A stretch of 64,000 bases of DNA, from positions 281,632-345,631 of the forward strand of contig LVLI01000194.1 of the NCBI GenBank assembly GCA_001687465.1, written 5' to 3'. Numbering within the stretch: position 1 is the stretch's first letter; every line of letters begins with the position of its first letter. This document shows positions 20,891 to 32,058 of this stretch, piece after piece. Origin of the DNA: Halocafeteria seosinensis. Lineage: Eukaryota > Sar > Bigyra > Bicosoecida. Both the position numbers and the translations under genes were made by a program. The notes under the pieces are model-generated. The model made no database searches. It saw only the letters and a list, made by a program, of their open reading frames with translations, and was not told where the DNA came from.

Positions 20891-22789
20891 TCACGAGTCC
20901 TCTTCTTTCCTACGCTTCTCATCGTCTTCTTCTTGTTTACGTGTTGCAGCAGAGCGATGAAGCGCCTGTCGTGAAAGTCTCTGCCAGTTCTGAAGAGCAA
21001 CTGTCAGTGACAACAGGACAGAGGCAGTTGCAGCTCCAATTGTTGCTCCGCCCCAGACGCCAGATAGTCCTAACTCCTCCGGTAGAGCCAAGGCATATGC
21101 TACAGGCAAGCCAATGATACAATAGGAGAAAAAATTAATCGTAGCTCCGAGGGCTTGTCTTCCCACTCCCCGGAGTACACCCGACAGAACACATTGGTTC
21201 GCATCGAAAAGGTTGAAAACTGCTAGGACCGGAAGAGTCTTTGCAGTCAAGGCTACCACACTCTCTTGAGAGGAAAATATAAATGCCCAATACTTGCGGC
21301 ATCCAATCACGACTATGCCATTCAAGATGGAGTACATAATTCCCAAAACGTATCCAATCAACGTAGACTCCTTAGCGTCTTTCGGCCGCTGGTCTCCGAT
21401 TGCGTGTCCCACGCGGATACCGACGGCAACCGACAGACCAAGAGGAAACATGAACATAGCTCCTCCACTCATTGACAATATAGAGTGAGTGGCTAGTGCA
21501 GTTGTTCCAACCATTCCCGATATTAATGCCAACACCTCGAACGTCCCCCACTGCAACAAGCAAAAATGGATGTGAGCGCAACTCTCTTAACGTATAACAC
21601 GGTGGAGGAACCAACCTCGATTGTTAACTGAATAGCTCCGGGGAGTGCCAAAAGCGTAAATTCCTTCCATCCGGAAAATGCTTCACGGGCTGAAAAGCCT
21701 TGCCACGTGCGGCCGCTAAGCACCTTTTCCACCGAACCATCGTCTTCACTTGATTTGACGCCTTCTTCCTTTGCTTTACTATTCAAAGCAATCCTTTCAT
21801 TGTAGGAACAATCATCCTCTTGGGTCCCATTTTTCCATCCCTCATGGTCTTCTGTACCTTGTGAGACATCCTCAATGTCTTCGAAAAGCTCGTCCCCCCC
21901 AGCAATAGCGAATGATGCGCCTTCATTTTGTTTGTCCGGATTACCACTGCCTCGAATATCGCTTTCTTCGGAGTTTTCATATACTTCAGTGACATAATCA
22001 TAATATATCCACATGTAAAGCATCATTGCGAAAAACATTATCCATTCCGCCAGAGCAAGTGCTAGAGGAGCGCCATAGAAACCTAGAGTCGTGTGAAAGA
22101 CGAGGATATAGGCTAATACTGCATTCGCCACAATACCTACACCGACGGCAATCATCGGTGGTACAGTCAGGTTTTGTACTTGGAGAAACTTTTTGGCTAC
22201 TGTACACACACACACACACACCATCTTGATGACGACCAGACTACGTGCCCGAGCACCACGCACCTTCGAACATCACCAGTGGCCACAAACCAAGAATAGA
22301 TATTTTGACATAATCCTCTGCATAATCTACCGTCTCTGGATCCTGTTTCAAGTGACGCATTATACCTCCTGCAGACGCTCAGACAGTCTAAATGGATAAG
22401 TGCTAAGAACCAGTTCGCGATGAACACGTACCTCCGAACCACCAAAGAATTCCAACCGGCAGACACAATACCGTGAGGTAGACAGCTCCTCTCTGAACGA
22501 TTACACCAACTCGGCGATAATTATTCGCGCCAAACGCTTGTGCGGCGAGTGTATCAATGGCTGTAGCCATGCCTAGAGTCACCGCGATGCCTGTAAAGTT
22601 GCTATACATGTTGCCCAGAGCCGCCGCTGCGAGGCCTCTCTCCTCCATTCCCGGGGCATGTCCGATGACAAACATATTCACTAACTGAAGAAAGTACTGT
22701 AGAATGAACGTGGCCATCACAGGCCATCCTACACGCATTATAGCGAGGGACTCTGTCGTCCACCGATGGTGTTTCACAGTCTCCCACAT
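20891..22789 (-). CDS. MATE-family transporter, copy 2
   Basis: Exons 22789-22432, 22368-22264, 22199-21616 and 21550-20891 give 568 residues. Landmarks: RVGWPVMATFILQYFLQLVN, MFVIGHAPG, GLAAAALGNMYSNFTGIAV, TLAAQAFGANNYRRVG, then KEFTLLALPGAIQLTIEWGT, RVGHAIGDQRP and VLSGVLRGVGRQALG. It shares with copy 1 the two-half MATE layout, an acidic central loop and two intron positions (after WWFG and before WGxFE). It lacks copy 1's first two introns and has one extra intron (22263-22200). That intron's 3' end is a (TG)n tract rather than a polypyrimidine tract. The C-terminal tail is strongly charged (RKQEEDDEKRRKEEDS). The substrate is unknown. Confidence 0.92.
22203..22221. repeat. Short (CA)n tract at an intron end
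   Basis: About nine CA units on the plus strand, read as (TG)n on the coding strand immediately before the ACAG acceptor of the second intron of MATE copy 2. Confidence 0.85.
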
Positions 22790-23876
22790 GGTTCTAGTAT
22801 GCTTTTTCGCCTAATACATAGAGATTCTAGCATTCTTGTAGCTTCTAGACGACACACACGAATTCTACCAATCGGCACTCACGGCAAACATGCAACTGTA
22901 TAGCACAATACCGTCTGTAGAACCTTTCTGACGAAGCTCAACTTCACAAAGATGCAGAGACAAATTTGGTTGTACAGTAGTTGCTTGATAGGACCTCGGG
23001 ATACTCCAGCAAAAAACATCATCAATAGGAGGCGACTCTGGGGATGGTCAAAGCTCAACAAAGTTGCCATGAGTCCAAGGGAAAGCTGGTGCGCGTCGTC
23101 GTATTTCCCTCCCTCACGTTCCTGATGCATCCAGAAAAGACGAAGCAATTTTGAGTCTTCTGCCAGTTTCGGGCTGCTCTGAGTCACTGACAAAGTTTTA
23201 CTCTTCCCTGGGGATGCATATGTACACACAAATTACCACTGCACAGAGGATGCGGTCGGCGGGTGGGCTATCTGCCGCATATATGTGTGTCTACACACTG
23301 AGTGTGCAACCCCATGAACCAGGACCGTACCATACAAACTTCCTCCCTGACTTCTTATCAGCCGTCTCTATAGTAAAGCGGGGAGAAAATATATCGTGAG
23401 TTTCGCCCCGTAACCATACTGTACCATGTATCGTCCTCCGGACAATGTACAAACAGTCTAGTCAACAGTCTAGTCAACAATGTCGACTCAATGAATCGTC
23501 AAAGTTGCTTCCTGTCAACAAATTCCACAGCACCCAGTCACGTTTTCGTTGTTCCGATGCTTTGTAACGGGGATCCCTCTCCCGTTTGTAATATCTGGAC
23601 CCATACCTATGTCTGACCAGTACCACATGATTTGATCACTCGGGCGCGCTCGTTGGTGCGGAAAACGAGAATTAAAAAAAAAAAAAGCTTCAAATTTCAA
23701 AAAAGAAAGTGGGAAATTCGTCTTTTTACGGGGCATTAACACTCCTTTCTTGATATGTGTAGAGTGTCGTTTCCCCTCATCACCATGTACGTGCTTTATG
23801 TCAACATCGTCATATACACAGTGATAGAGGGTAGTGTACAGAATTAGGGGACGAATTCCCCCTTGAGGACAAGAAG
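22790..23876. other. Intergenic region upstream of MATE copy 2 and DBF4
   Basis: This is a shared 5' region of two divergent genes. Minus-strand ORFs of 116 and 127 codons (22879-23229 and 23515-23898) show no domain, signal or homology that I recognise and the second overlaps the DBF4 start. A perfect 12-bp direct repeat, CAGTCTAGTCAA, occurs twice in tandem at 23454-23477. The rest looks unstructured. Confidence 0.45.
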
Positions 23877-26800
23877 ATGTCATCTTCTTTGGCTCCAAAT
23901 GAAGCGAATAATGGCTCTAACAGAGGCCTTACCCCAAATGCACATAGTTACATAGCTTCACGTCATAGCGATGCGTCAGGAGGCGCTATGTCGGAATCAG
24001 AAAAGGCCCCAAAACGCCAGGAACATGGAGGGAAACCAGAGGGAAACGAGAGGAAAACACCTCCCATTTTCAGGCGCATACCTTCCGATACGAAAGCGTT
24101 TACTATATGGATAGATCCCCAGTTATTCAAGAAGTCCTCAATGGAAAGCAGCAGTTCAATGAATGCGTCAGAATGGAGGAATAAAGCCACGTCTGCCTCA
24201 GGCAGTCGCGGAGGGGTCTTATCTGGGAGGGCCTCCGCTGTCGCGAACCGTCGTCAGGGTCGATCTATGCATGGAACTTGGACCAAAGATGATATAGATA
24301 GACTACAACAGCTTCATAATGCAGTAATGGAGCAAGCTGCAAAACAGGGGGCGCAGCTGCTGCAGCTGGGAGACCGTAAGGGTCGATTCCATGAAGTCGC
24401 GAAGCCCGTAAGCTTGATTCGTTTTTTCCCTTCCCCTACTTGACCACACTCATGAAATTTCTAGCGACGTTGACACAGGGAACTAAGTGGATTCGAACTT
24501 CTCTAGGTGAATTACTTCATGTGATGATCTTCGATGACGAGAGTTACCAGTAAGTGCTGCCCTGTGGCCTCTTAGTTGGAGCTCTTGCGTGATCTGCCTG
24601 ATTTCACGTTTGTTCCAGAGCGCTTCTGGCGTCCTCAGACGAAAACGGGAAGGATGACACTGCTAGTTATGTATCTCACCAGCACGAAAAGAGAGACGCT
24701 AAACGAGAGGATGATTGCTTGAGTACAGAAGGAGCCCAAAGTAATGCATCCTCGCTTCTGGCCAGCGGTCCCTCACAACAGGCAAATGGCTCGCACTCTA
24801 CCGACCCCAATTCTGGACTTATTGAAAAATATGGAAGATCCTTGACGGAGACAACTGACGGGCACAAGTGTGGCACAGGCTCGCAGAATGTGGCAAAGTC
24901 AAATAGACTTCAAGCAGCGGTAAGTGACTGTTTCTGTGCTTACAGCATAAGAGACATTTTCAGTGCATTGTAGCATTGCAGCAAAGTGAGCATAGAGTTT
25001 CAAGTGGTCAAGCCGGTAGGCGGGCTTTATTGAAGCAAGAAATAGCCGAGATCGGTCAGAGGAAAGTACTTTGGCCAGATTCGGCTACACCGCGAACATC
25101 TTCTCAACTGCGATCCGCTTGGCAACTCGCCGCGCAAAAAGACATTTATGTTGCTTCCCTCGCTGGATACTGGAAGTATATATCTGCCAGAGCACAGAGA
25201 ATGGGTCTCCTTGCCAGCAACGAGGAGAAGTATGCAAGCATCAGAAAAAATAGCAAGAAGTCATCCTCGAATCCAGCTACCTCGTTACCGTCTAATCTGC
25301 CTTCGTCGGATGTGCATTCTTCGGTCTTTGACTTGAGTGGATGGTTTTACCCCGTTGTGCATGTGAGTATTAGACTACAATACTGGTCTTCGTAATTCAA
25401 GGGTGTTGAACTATTAGGGTGTTGAATGCAGGACTATATGCGGTCCAAATTCGAACGACCAAACTTTCCAGGGCTCGGCTCCACCTATCCGATGCTTCAT
25501 TCACTTTTTCCAGAAGTGGAGAAGCATCCTCATTGTCCGTTTATCCCCTTAGCCGAAGTAGCTTTCAAGAAGAAAAAAGCTTCGACCCACAGGGGCAAGA
25601 GTCAGGTCCCTAGCGGGCCCCCAAAAGATTGTACAAAATCTTCAAAAATGTCCAGTCGCCGTAAGAAGTCTGCGACTTCTGGACCTCCAACTCACACAAC
25701 GGGAAACGTTGAACCTCGCGCATCGAATAAAGACAAGAAGGAAGATACAACTGAATCGGGACTCGGAAAGGTGAGTGAAGTGCAGTACAGAGAGATTTCA
25801 GACAGTTCCCGGATGGAAGAAAAGGAAGTTAGAGACGCTGACGAACATGCAAAAGTTCACATGGATGCCAATGCCGCTGCGTTGAAGGCAAAGACCCCAA
25901 AGCGAGCTCATGCCCAAGATGATGGCGTCTCTATAGGTACACCTCGCCGTTGCGAACTTTGCGGACAGTCCTTCAAAGATCGAAAGAAGCATATGTTAGA
26001 CCCGCTGCACGCACAAAAGGTTTCTGAACTATCATTTTCATCTTTGAAGACTTACTTTTCGAAGCATGGATGGACCCCGAGATACACTCCAGGCGACACT
26101 TTCACAGCGGCTGACAACGAACAGAAACACCAACATACCATGGGATTTTTGCGAGGAGCCTTACCCATTGATCCGGCTGTGTACGTTCTGTCGGAGTCTG
26201 GAGACCAGGTAGATACCCTAGTGAAGGAACCATACGCGTGTGCTTACAAGCGAAGCAGCGCAGAGTGGGCAGTCTTACTTGAGACCCTGTCGAACTGGCT
26301 TTCAGACGGACACGCCGCTACGGAGGTACGACATAGTATTGACTGCATGCGGCGCTCATGTTTTCGAACTTCGTATGAATGGATAGCTGAGTACTCGACT
26401 GAAGTGCGTACCGAAAATGTACCAAGGAATTCTGCCGCAGAAAGCCAGGGCATAACCGCTTCGGCAACTACGCATGATGAGAATGAACAATTCACATATA
26501 GCAACACAGCCTCTAAGGTTCATACTCGGCTAGAAGAGAAGCCGACCACGTTCCAGGTCTCAGCAACTGCTGCTGAGTATAACGACAGAGAATGCATGAG
26601 TGATGTTCAAAGTGCAACCGTGAATACTAGAACACAACATTCAACGTTGGAGCACGATCCGCTGCGAATGGGTAGCCATGCATTTAGTGGGGAGCATTGT
26701 ACAAACTTTACTGGGAAAAGCGGATTAATCAATGGAAATGAGCACGTAGTTGACGAAGCAACCGAAGAATCCATCGGACCGCCTCATGGGAACGCAGCAT

Positions 26801-27882
26801 CTGAGATTCAGACGCACTCGAACGAAAAGCCGAATGCGCCGTACCAATCGACTGTAGATGCTGATACCACTACGCAGGCACTTTCGCGTCAGGGAAACGC
26901 AAGTCAGGAGGATGACTGTGTGACGGACACCGCAGCACTTTCAACGATAGTCAACAGCCAAAATCTCAGAGAAGGATCTGTCAACAAGGGTCACGGTCTC
27001 ACTGGTAAGGAGCATCACAAGGAGACCGTGGACATAGTCGGTTCTCCTCAATGTTCAACTGCCCGAATAACTTCAGAGCTTGCTGAAAGCTTTGCGCAAG
27101 TATTCTATGCGGAAGACGAACCTGTTCCCAGTCAGGCAGCAAACTCGGCAAACAAACGTAATGCCACGGAGAGACTTACTCGAGGGCACTCGAAAAGGCA
27201 AAGGACCTCTGAAACAAAGCCCATGGAAGGTTTGGTGCACTTTGATAGCGGGGTGAGAGTTTCGCCCCAGCGTACTAGCAGTGGCGCTCCGAAGCGACGG
27301 TCGACACACCCCACCCTGAGGAGCAGGCGTTCTCGAGTAATCATTTACACGGAGAAGACTAGAGATCGTGCGGATACTAAAAAAAGTGACACGAAGTCAT
27401 ACACTGCGGTGGTTTCATCTCCTCGCTTAGCGAACAAAGAGAATTCTCTACCGACAGATGCCTCTGGCCCATGTTCGTCATCCAATTCTAGTAGCCCGCG
27501 GACCAGGTCGCAGTGTCTTGAGGCACAGTATGGAATAGGAAGTGACGTAAGCAAGTCTAGCGAGGAAGTTGCGCCTGAAGCTTTCCGTAACAATCGGAGC
27601 AACGTTCCACCGCAGCGGGGGAAGGTTGTAAAGTCCGCTGCAGGACCAAAGTGCCCCCGCCGTTCTGGCTCAAGGGAAAACAGGACTTTAAAGAGTAGAT
27701 CTGCGGGTATGGCCACTTCGGAATTGCAACGATTAACAACAGCGCGAAAACGTAGATCCTCTTCTGGTCAAACTCCTTCCGATCCCTCGGGACCTGTGAG
27801 TAAGCATCAAAGTACCCAAGGCGATCCCCCAACTTCGAGATCGGGGCGAGAGCTAAGATCTCCGAAGATATTACACTTTTAA
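23877..27882 (+). CDS. DBF4: Dbf4-like regulatory subunit of Cdc7 kinase
   Basis: Exons 23877-24407, 24479-24549, 24619-24919, 24982-25362 and 25432-27882 give 1244 residues. The diagnostic part is a DBF-type zinc finger at about residues 596-620 (CELCGQSFKDRKKHMLDPLH: C-x2-C...H-x4-H type). Upstream, spanning the last intron, is a segment like Dbf4 motif M (FDLSGWFYPVVH joined to DYMRSKFERPNF, then CPFIPL). A weaker N-terminal segment (GTKWIRTSLGELLHVMIFDD) may correspond to motif N, the BRCT-like part. Dbf4 activates Cdc7 to phosphorylate MCM2-7 at replication origins. About 600 residues after the finger are low-complexity, rich in Ser, Thr, Arg and Pro, with no domain. The assignment rests on the finger plus motif M. 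Confidence 0.82.
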
Positions 27883-27969
27883 AACACTGATAGTGTAATT
27901 ACATTTGTATTTGGGAATAATGTCAACAAATATACTACGAGCGCAAAAACCGCTCAGGACCGTACAAAC

Positions 27970-30059
27970 CTAGTTATTGCGACGGCCATTAACTACCATG
28001 TTGATACGAGACACTACTCCAGAAGGTAGCGGACCCTCTGGTTTTGGCGCTTCACTTGCAGGCCACGCCTTGAAAGGGTCATCGAACTTGGCCCACTCAT
28101 CCGGCCCGAGCGACATTTCTTCATCGGATAAAGTTGCCTCATGAAGAGCGTTTAGTATCTGCACATTCAAGTGACAACGATCCCATTGAGAGTTTATACT
28201 TGAGCAACCGCACTTACTCGGTCTTTGTCCATGGAGCGGCCAATGATTACGATCTCGTTGTTTCGGTCTCCAATGTCTTTCAGCCACTCAACCCGCATAG
28301 AGTTTTGCCAGTTTGGCGGCCAACACGCTGGATGTACAGCAGCAAACCATGGCCCTCCAGGAGAAAGGGTGTGTTGGCTTCCAGCATGTTCCCATAAACC
28401 TGCATTCGGAACATTCGGAGAGCACTAAAGACTCACAGGACAACGTTGACGCAGTTCGTTTGGTTTACTCACCCCCCATGTCGTTTCTCGTGGCCAGCCA
28501 AACAAATCCCTTAGAGCGAATTACGGAGGAAAATATATCACTATTCGAAATGAGATTGTGCAGCCTGCAAAAGCGATCAATCCGGTAAAAATGACGTATG
28601 AGAGCGAAAGTCCAGCCTGGGATATAGTTACCTCATAGGGTGGAACGGGCGACGGGAACGGAATACAAAACTAGAGATGCCATACTCCTCCGTTTCAGGT
28701 ACTACCTCTTCACTGCATTATGTAATACGATCCAGGCACTTAGTATACGTCCGAGGACACAAGATGAATGCTTAAGAACCTACGTCAAAGTCTTCAGCCA
28801 TCCGGCCGATTTCCTAGCTTTTTCGAAACTAAATTGTTTGGTGTTCAGTATCATGTCGAGGGGTACCTGCAGTGCGAGTGTCCACACCAGCTTCACACAT
28901 ATATCGAGAGATAGCCCAACGTAAGTCACTTTACGTTGCTTCGAACAGTGTCGACGATCTTCGCATCTGGGTTCAGGTTCTTAAGGATACCCTTGAGAGT
29001 GTCCATTTGCTCGCATGATACCAAGTCAGCCTTGTTGATAAGGATGACATTGGCAAATTCGACCTGTAATGGATAAAACCATATCTTCATATAACCTCCA
29101 ATCGTGCTGGTTATTTTCCGAGAAAAATGGCCTTACCTGGTCCACCAGTAAATCAACTAGAGTTCGTTGATCTTCTTCTGCGGATTCTACCTCCCTGCTC
29201 TTCAAGGTGTCGTGCGATTGGTAGTCCTGCAATAGAACGTTGAACAGAAAAAGAAATACATCGTCAATGCTTTTTATTTGCAATTTCCGTATATTCACTT
29301 ACTCGTAGCCAGTTATATGCATCGACCACTGTCACCATGGTATCTGTAAACGGTCCCTCAGGAGCGGTCGTGAAGCAAATTGCTACAATAAATTAGTTTT
29401 TAAGAGGCCCTACACATACCTAAGCGAGAAATCCCACTCAACACGGTGCCGGTACCATTCGTAAACGTAAAGGTCTCAGCGACGGGCATGGGTTCGGAAA
29501 TTCCCGTGCTTTCAATGACCAAATAATCAAACGCGCCCTCATTCGCTAGTTTGGCAACCTCCTCGAGCAAGTCTTCACGCAGTGTGCAGCAAATACATCC
29601 ATTTTGCATTTGGACCATTTTTTCTTCCCGACGACTGAGAGCCACATCTCCTGAGCGAACCAGCTCGGCGTCAATGTTCACCTCACTCATGTCATTCACG
29701 ATTAAAGCGACGCGCAAGCCTTGAGTGTTGCGTAGAATATGCTGCAACAAGGTCGTTTTGCCGCTCCCAAGAAAGCCTGATAACACTGTTACGGGGAGAC
29801 GAGTGTCCTCTTTTCCCCCCTCTACATTTGACGATATTACTGCCTCCTGCCGATCATGGTCATGATCATGGCAATGGGCGTGCATAGGGGCTACCTCACT
29901 GCCATCGCCGCGTCGCGCGCCGGCATTTTCCCCGCGTGTTCCTGCTCCTACAGCAGCTGCGGCAGCGGCCGCTGATGATGATGTGTTATGGTTGCTGCCA
30001 GCATTCTTCTGTTGCTCCTCTTCGTGTTGGCTTTGTACTCCTTCCGTCATTTTGTACAC
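27970..30059 (-). CDS. CobW/COG0523 family metal-chaperone GTPase (ZNG1-like)
   Basis: Nine exons (30059-29420, 29382-29303, 29226-29137, 29063-28935, 28866-28784, 28712-28632, 28564-28473, 28399-28218, 28158-27970) give 521 residues. Walker A is [10 protein letters not shown] at 95-102; the metal-binding CxCC motif is GCICC at 154-158; INKADLV is the guanine-specificity motif. A His-rich stretch ([12 protein letters not shown], 59-70) precedes the P-loop. The C-terminal CobW_C domain reads [24 protein letters not shown] and GPWFAAVHP. Such proteins deliver zinc or other metals to client enzymes using GTP hydrolysis. The start region is low-complexity (Ala/Gly-rich). The stop lies 87 bp from the convergent DBF4 stop. 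The exact metal and client cannot be told from sequence. Confidence 0.92.
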
Positions 30060-30879
30060 ACCAGTAAAGCTCTGTCAAGAACGAAGAATGACCGAAATGA
30101 AGGGCGTCCGCCATCTCCGTAATACTTCATTCATCACACAGGCTTACCTTTGTATACTATGAGCCAATACGTTTACCTTTTCCTATACTAGAATTCCTCT
30201 CTTTTTCCGGTCTTGCGATTCCAATTCTTCTTTTTTTTTTGGTATCGGTCTGTCAGTCAAGTCCCAGCAAGAGGCACGAAAACTGCTGTTCTGCCAGAGA
30301 GAGGCGGGGGAACTTGAAGGAATGTGACACAACGGTGGTGGTGCCACCGTGGTGGTCAGCAAGCTTCAACATTCCGAGTTTCTGGCATTGAACCGTCAGT
30401 GGTCAACTTGCCACAATGGAGAGTCGGAAAGAAGATATAATGCTTTGGTGTACATAATAAGTGTGCCTTTTGAATTGTAACTTCCACGCCGAATCCTGGA
30501 ATCGGCGATGCTGTACGATAAGAAGTTGAAGCATAACATGTACAAGTTGTACGGAGCCATTCTAGCCAGGTTTACCCCAGAGCGGGAAAAGGAAACAAGA
30601 CGGTATAATGCCGAGAGGTTCCGGAAGTTCCGTTTTTGTTTATATTAGGTTCACTTTGAGCACAGTGTTCAGTCCAACTGTACCTCTTGAATACTGAGGG
30701 GTGCCCATGTCGCTTCCCAAGCAGCAGTCCTTGAGCTGACACACCAATTAGAGGGATAAATCATCACCAGTTATCCGGTCATGGAACCATTGCAAGCGAA
30801 GCCGGTCTGATGCCTCCCGGCCAGGTATCTAGCAATTGATTCTCGATTCACCTCGCTACTCACACCTTACCGCACCGTC
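30060..30879. other. Intergenic region upstream of the CobW gene
   Basis: No supported gene. It contains a 7-bp-arm hairpin, ACGGTGG-TGGTG-CCACCGT (30332-30350), and the perfect palindrome GTACAAGTTGTAC at 30540-30552, identical to the one at 15550-15562. A poly-T run sits at about 30231-30241. Confidence 0.5.
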
Positions 30880-31170
30880 ATCGTGTTGGGGTCCTCTTGT
30901 CCAAATGTCACTATCAACATTTTCACACTTACTTCACCACAGTCAATGTTTTGCAACCACAGGAGCCATTGATACATTTTATTTTCCGTGTCCAATCATG
31001 GTTGGTTATTGCGATAGGATTGTGGGGACATGTTTTTCCGACTCGGAAGATTCGCTTGAAAAATCCGTTTGACATCTTCAGCGAGGTGTTCTTGTTTCCG
31101 AGTTATTGTCTAACATTTGTACCGATCTATCCACCTCTCTACACGCCTATGGGCCTCACTTGCGACTGAT
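30880..31170 (-). pseudogene. Sulfotransferase-like remnant, copy B (degenerate)
   Basis: On the minus strand this stretch parallels the intact-frame fragment at 31264-31764. Compare RRVERWIDRYKC-stop-TITRKQEHL here with RRWINRYKCQTVVLRQEHL there, and QPWLDTENKMYQWLL with QPWLEQENEIYRWLL. A TAG stop replaces the Gln codon CAG of the sister copy, and a segment of about 20-30 nt is missing. It is clearly a decayed duplicate. The boundaries are approximate. Confidence 0.7.
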
Positions 31171-31263
31171 TCGTAGGCAGCGGACACAACGCAACTTGTC
31201 GCGCTGTGACTAACAGTAAACTGCAAACCTTTGGCACCGCTCACCAGTCAACACTCGGAAATT

Positions 31264-31764
31264 CTATCTACTTGACAGCCCGCAGTCAACTGTTCTTAGC
31301 TCCAGAAGCCATCGGTAGATTTCATTTTCCTGTTCCAGCCATGGCTGGAGATTGCAGTAGCACGTTGATGTGCGTGAAAAATTATTCGGACGGAGAATCT
31401 CTGTCCGGTGTGAGTACATACCCGAAACATCGACTCTAAAAACCCGCTTGACATCTCTAGACAGGTGCTCTTGTCTCAAGACTACCGTCTGACATTTGTA
31501 GCGATTTATCCACCTCCTTACACGGTCGTGAACGTAGTATGAGTAGTTCTGTTTAAAATGTTCAATACACCCCAATCGCATCAGTTCTACCGCATCACTG
31601 CTGGTATTTAGGCTTTCACAAAAATGGTTAAAGTCTCTAAAATACGATTCAAGGCACTGCAGCTGATGACACTTGTTACACCTCCACAGTGGTTCTCTGT
31701 CCCGGAAGAAGTGCAGATTCCTGTATGCTGCGGAATGGTGCGTGCCGAATTGAAATTGTGTCAA
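31264..31764 (-). pseudogene. Sulfotransferase-like C-terminal fragment, copy A
   Basis: An open frame of 166 codons resembles the C-terminal half of Golgi-type or algal carbohydrate sulfotransferases: YYVHDRVRRWINRYKCQTVV, LRQEHLSRDVKRVF and the tail LQPWLEQENEIYRWLLEL, which fits the family pattern in which the ligand-binding strand is followed by a Trp- and Tyr-rich helix. The N-terminal PAPS-binding P-loop is not present, and only about 300 bp separate this fragment from the CtIP start, leaving little room for it. I therefore call it a truncated gene or pseudogene; a live small gene cannot be excluded. The family assignment is by pattern and moderate at best. Confidence 0.5.
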
Positions 31765-32058
31765 TTCACAATTTCATTTCAATGCTCTGAAATTCCAGTA
31801 TCGCGAAGCATTGTAGAGAGACTTTATGACAACTTTATGGAATGCTAACAAGTAACGGTGTGTTTCAGTTGTTTCAGTTCCTGACAGTGAGTCAAGCAAC
31901 TTCAACTCTTTGAATTTCACAGAGATGTTTCGCAACTTCAACAAGAATTCAAAAATTACGACGATATAACAAAGAAGACTTGGAATCGCTTTCTACGGCT
32001 ATTTTCCATGCTCAAGTGACAATACAAGGGGTGTCCTTGGGGTACTTTAACCAGCAAT

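Noticed and set aside
22879-23229. 116-codon minus-strand ORF upstream of MATE2
   Set aside because: No recognisable domain, no signal sequence and no splice link to the MATE gene; likely chance.
23515-23898. 127-codon minus-strand ORF
   Set aside because: It overlaps the DBF4 start on the opposite strand and contains a homopolymer-rich middle (FFFFN); no homology.
28472-28477. Apparent frameshift at a C6 run in the CobW gene
   Set aside because: Recounting shows the first of the six G (minus strand) is part of the ATG codon; the exon ends in phase 1 and joins the next exon in frame.
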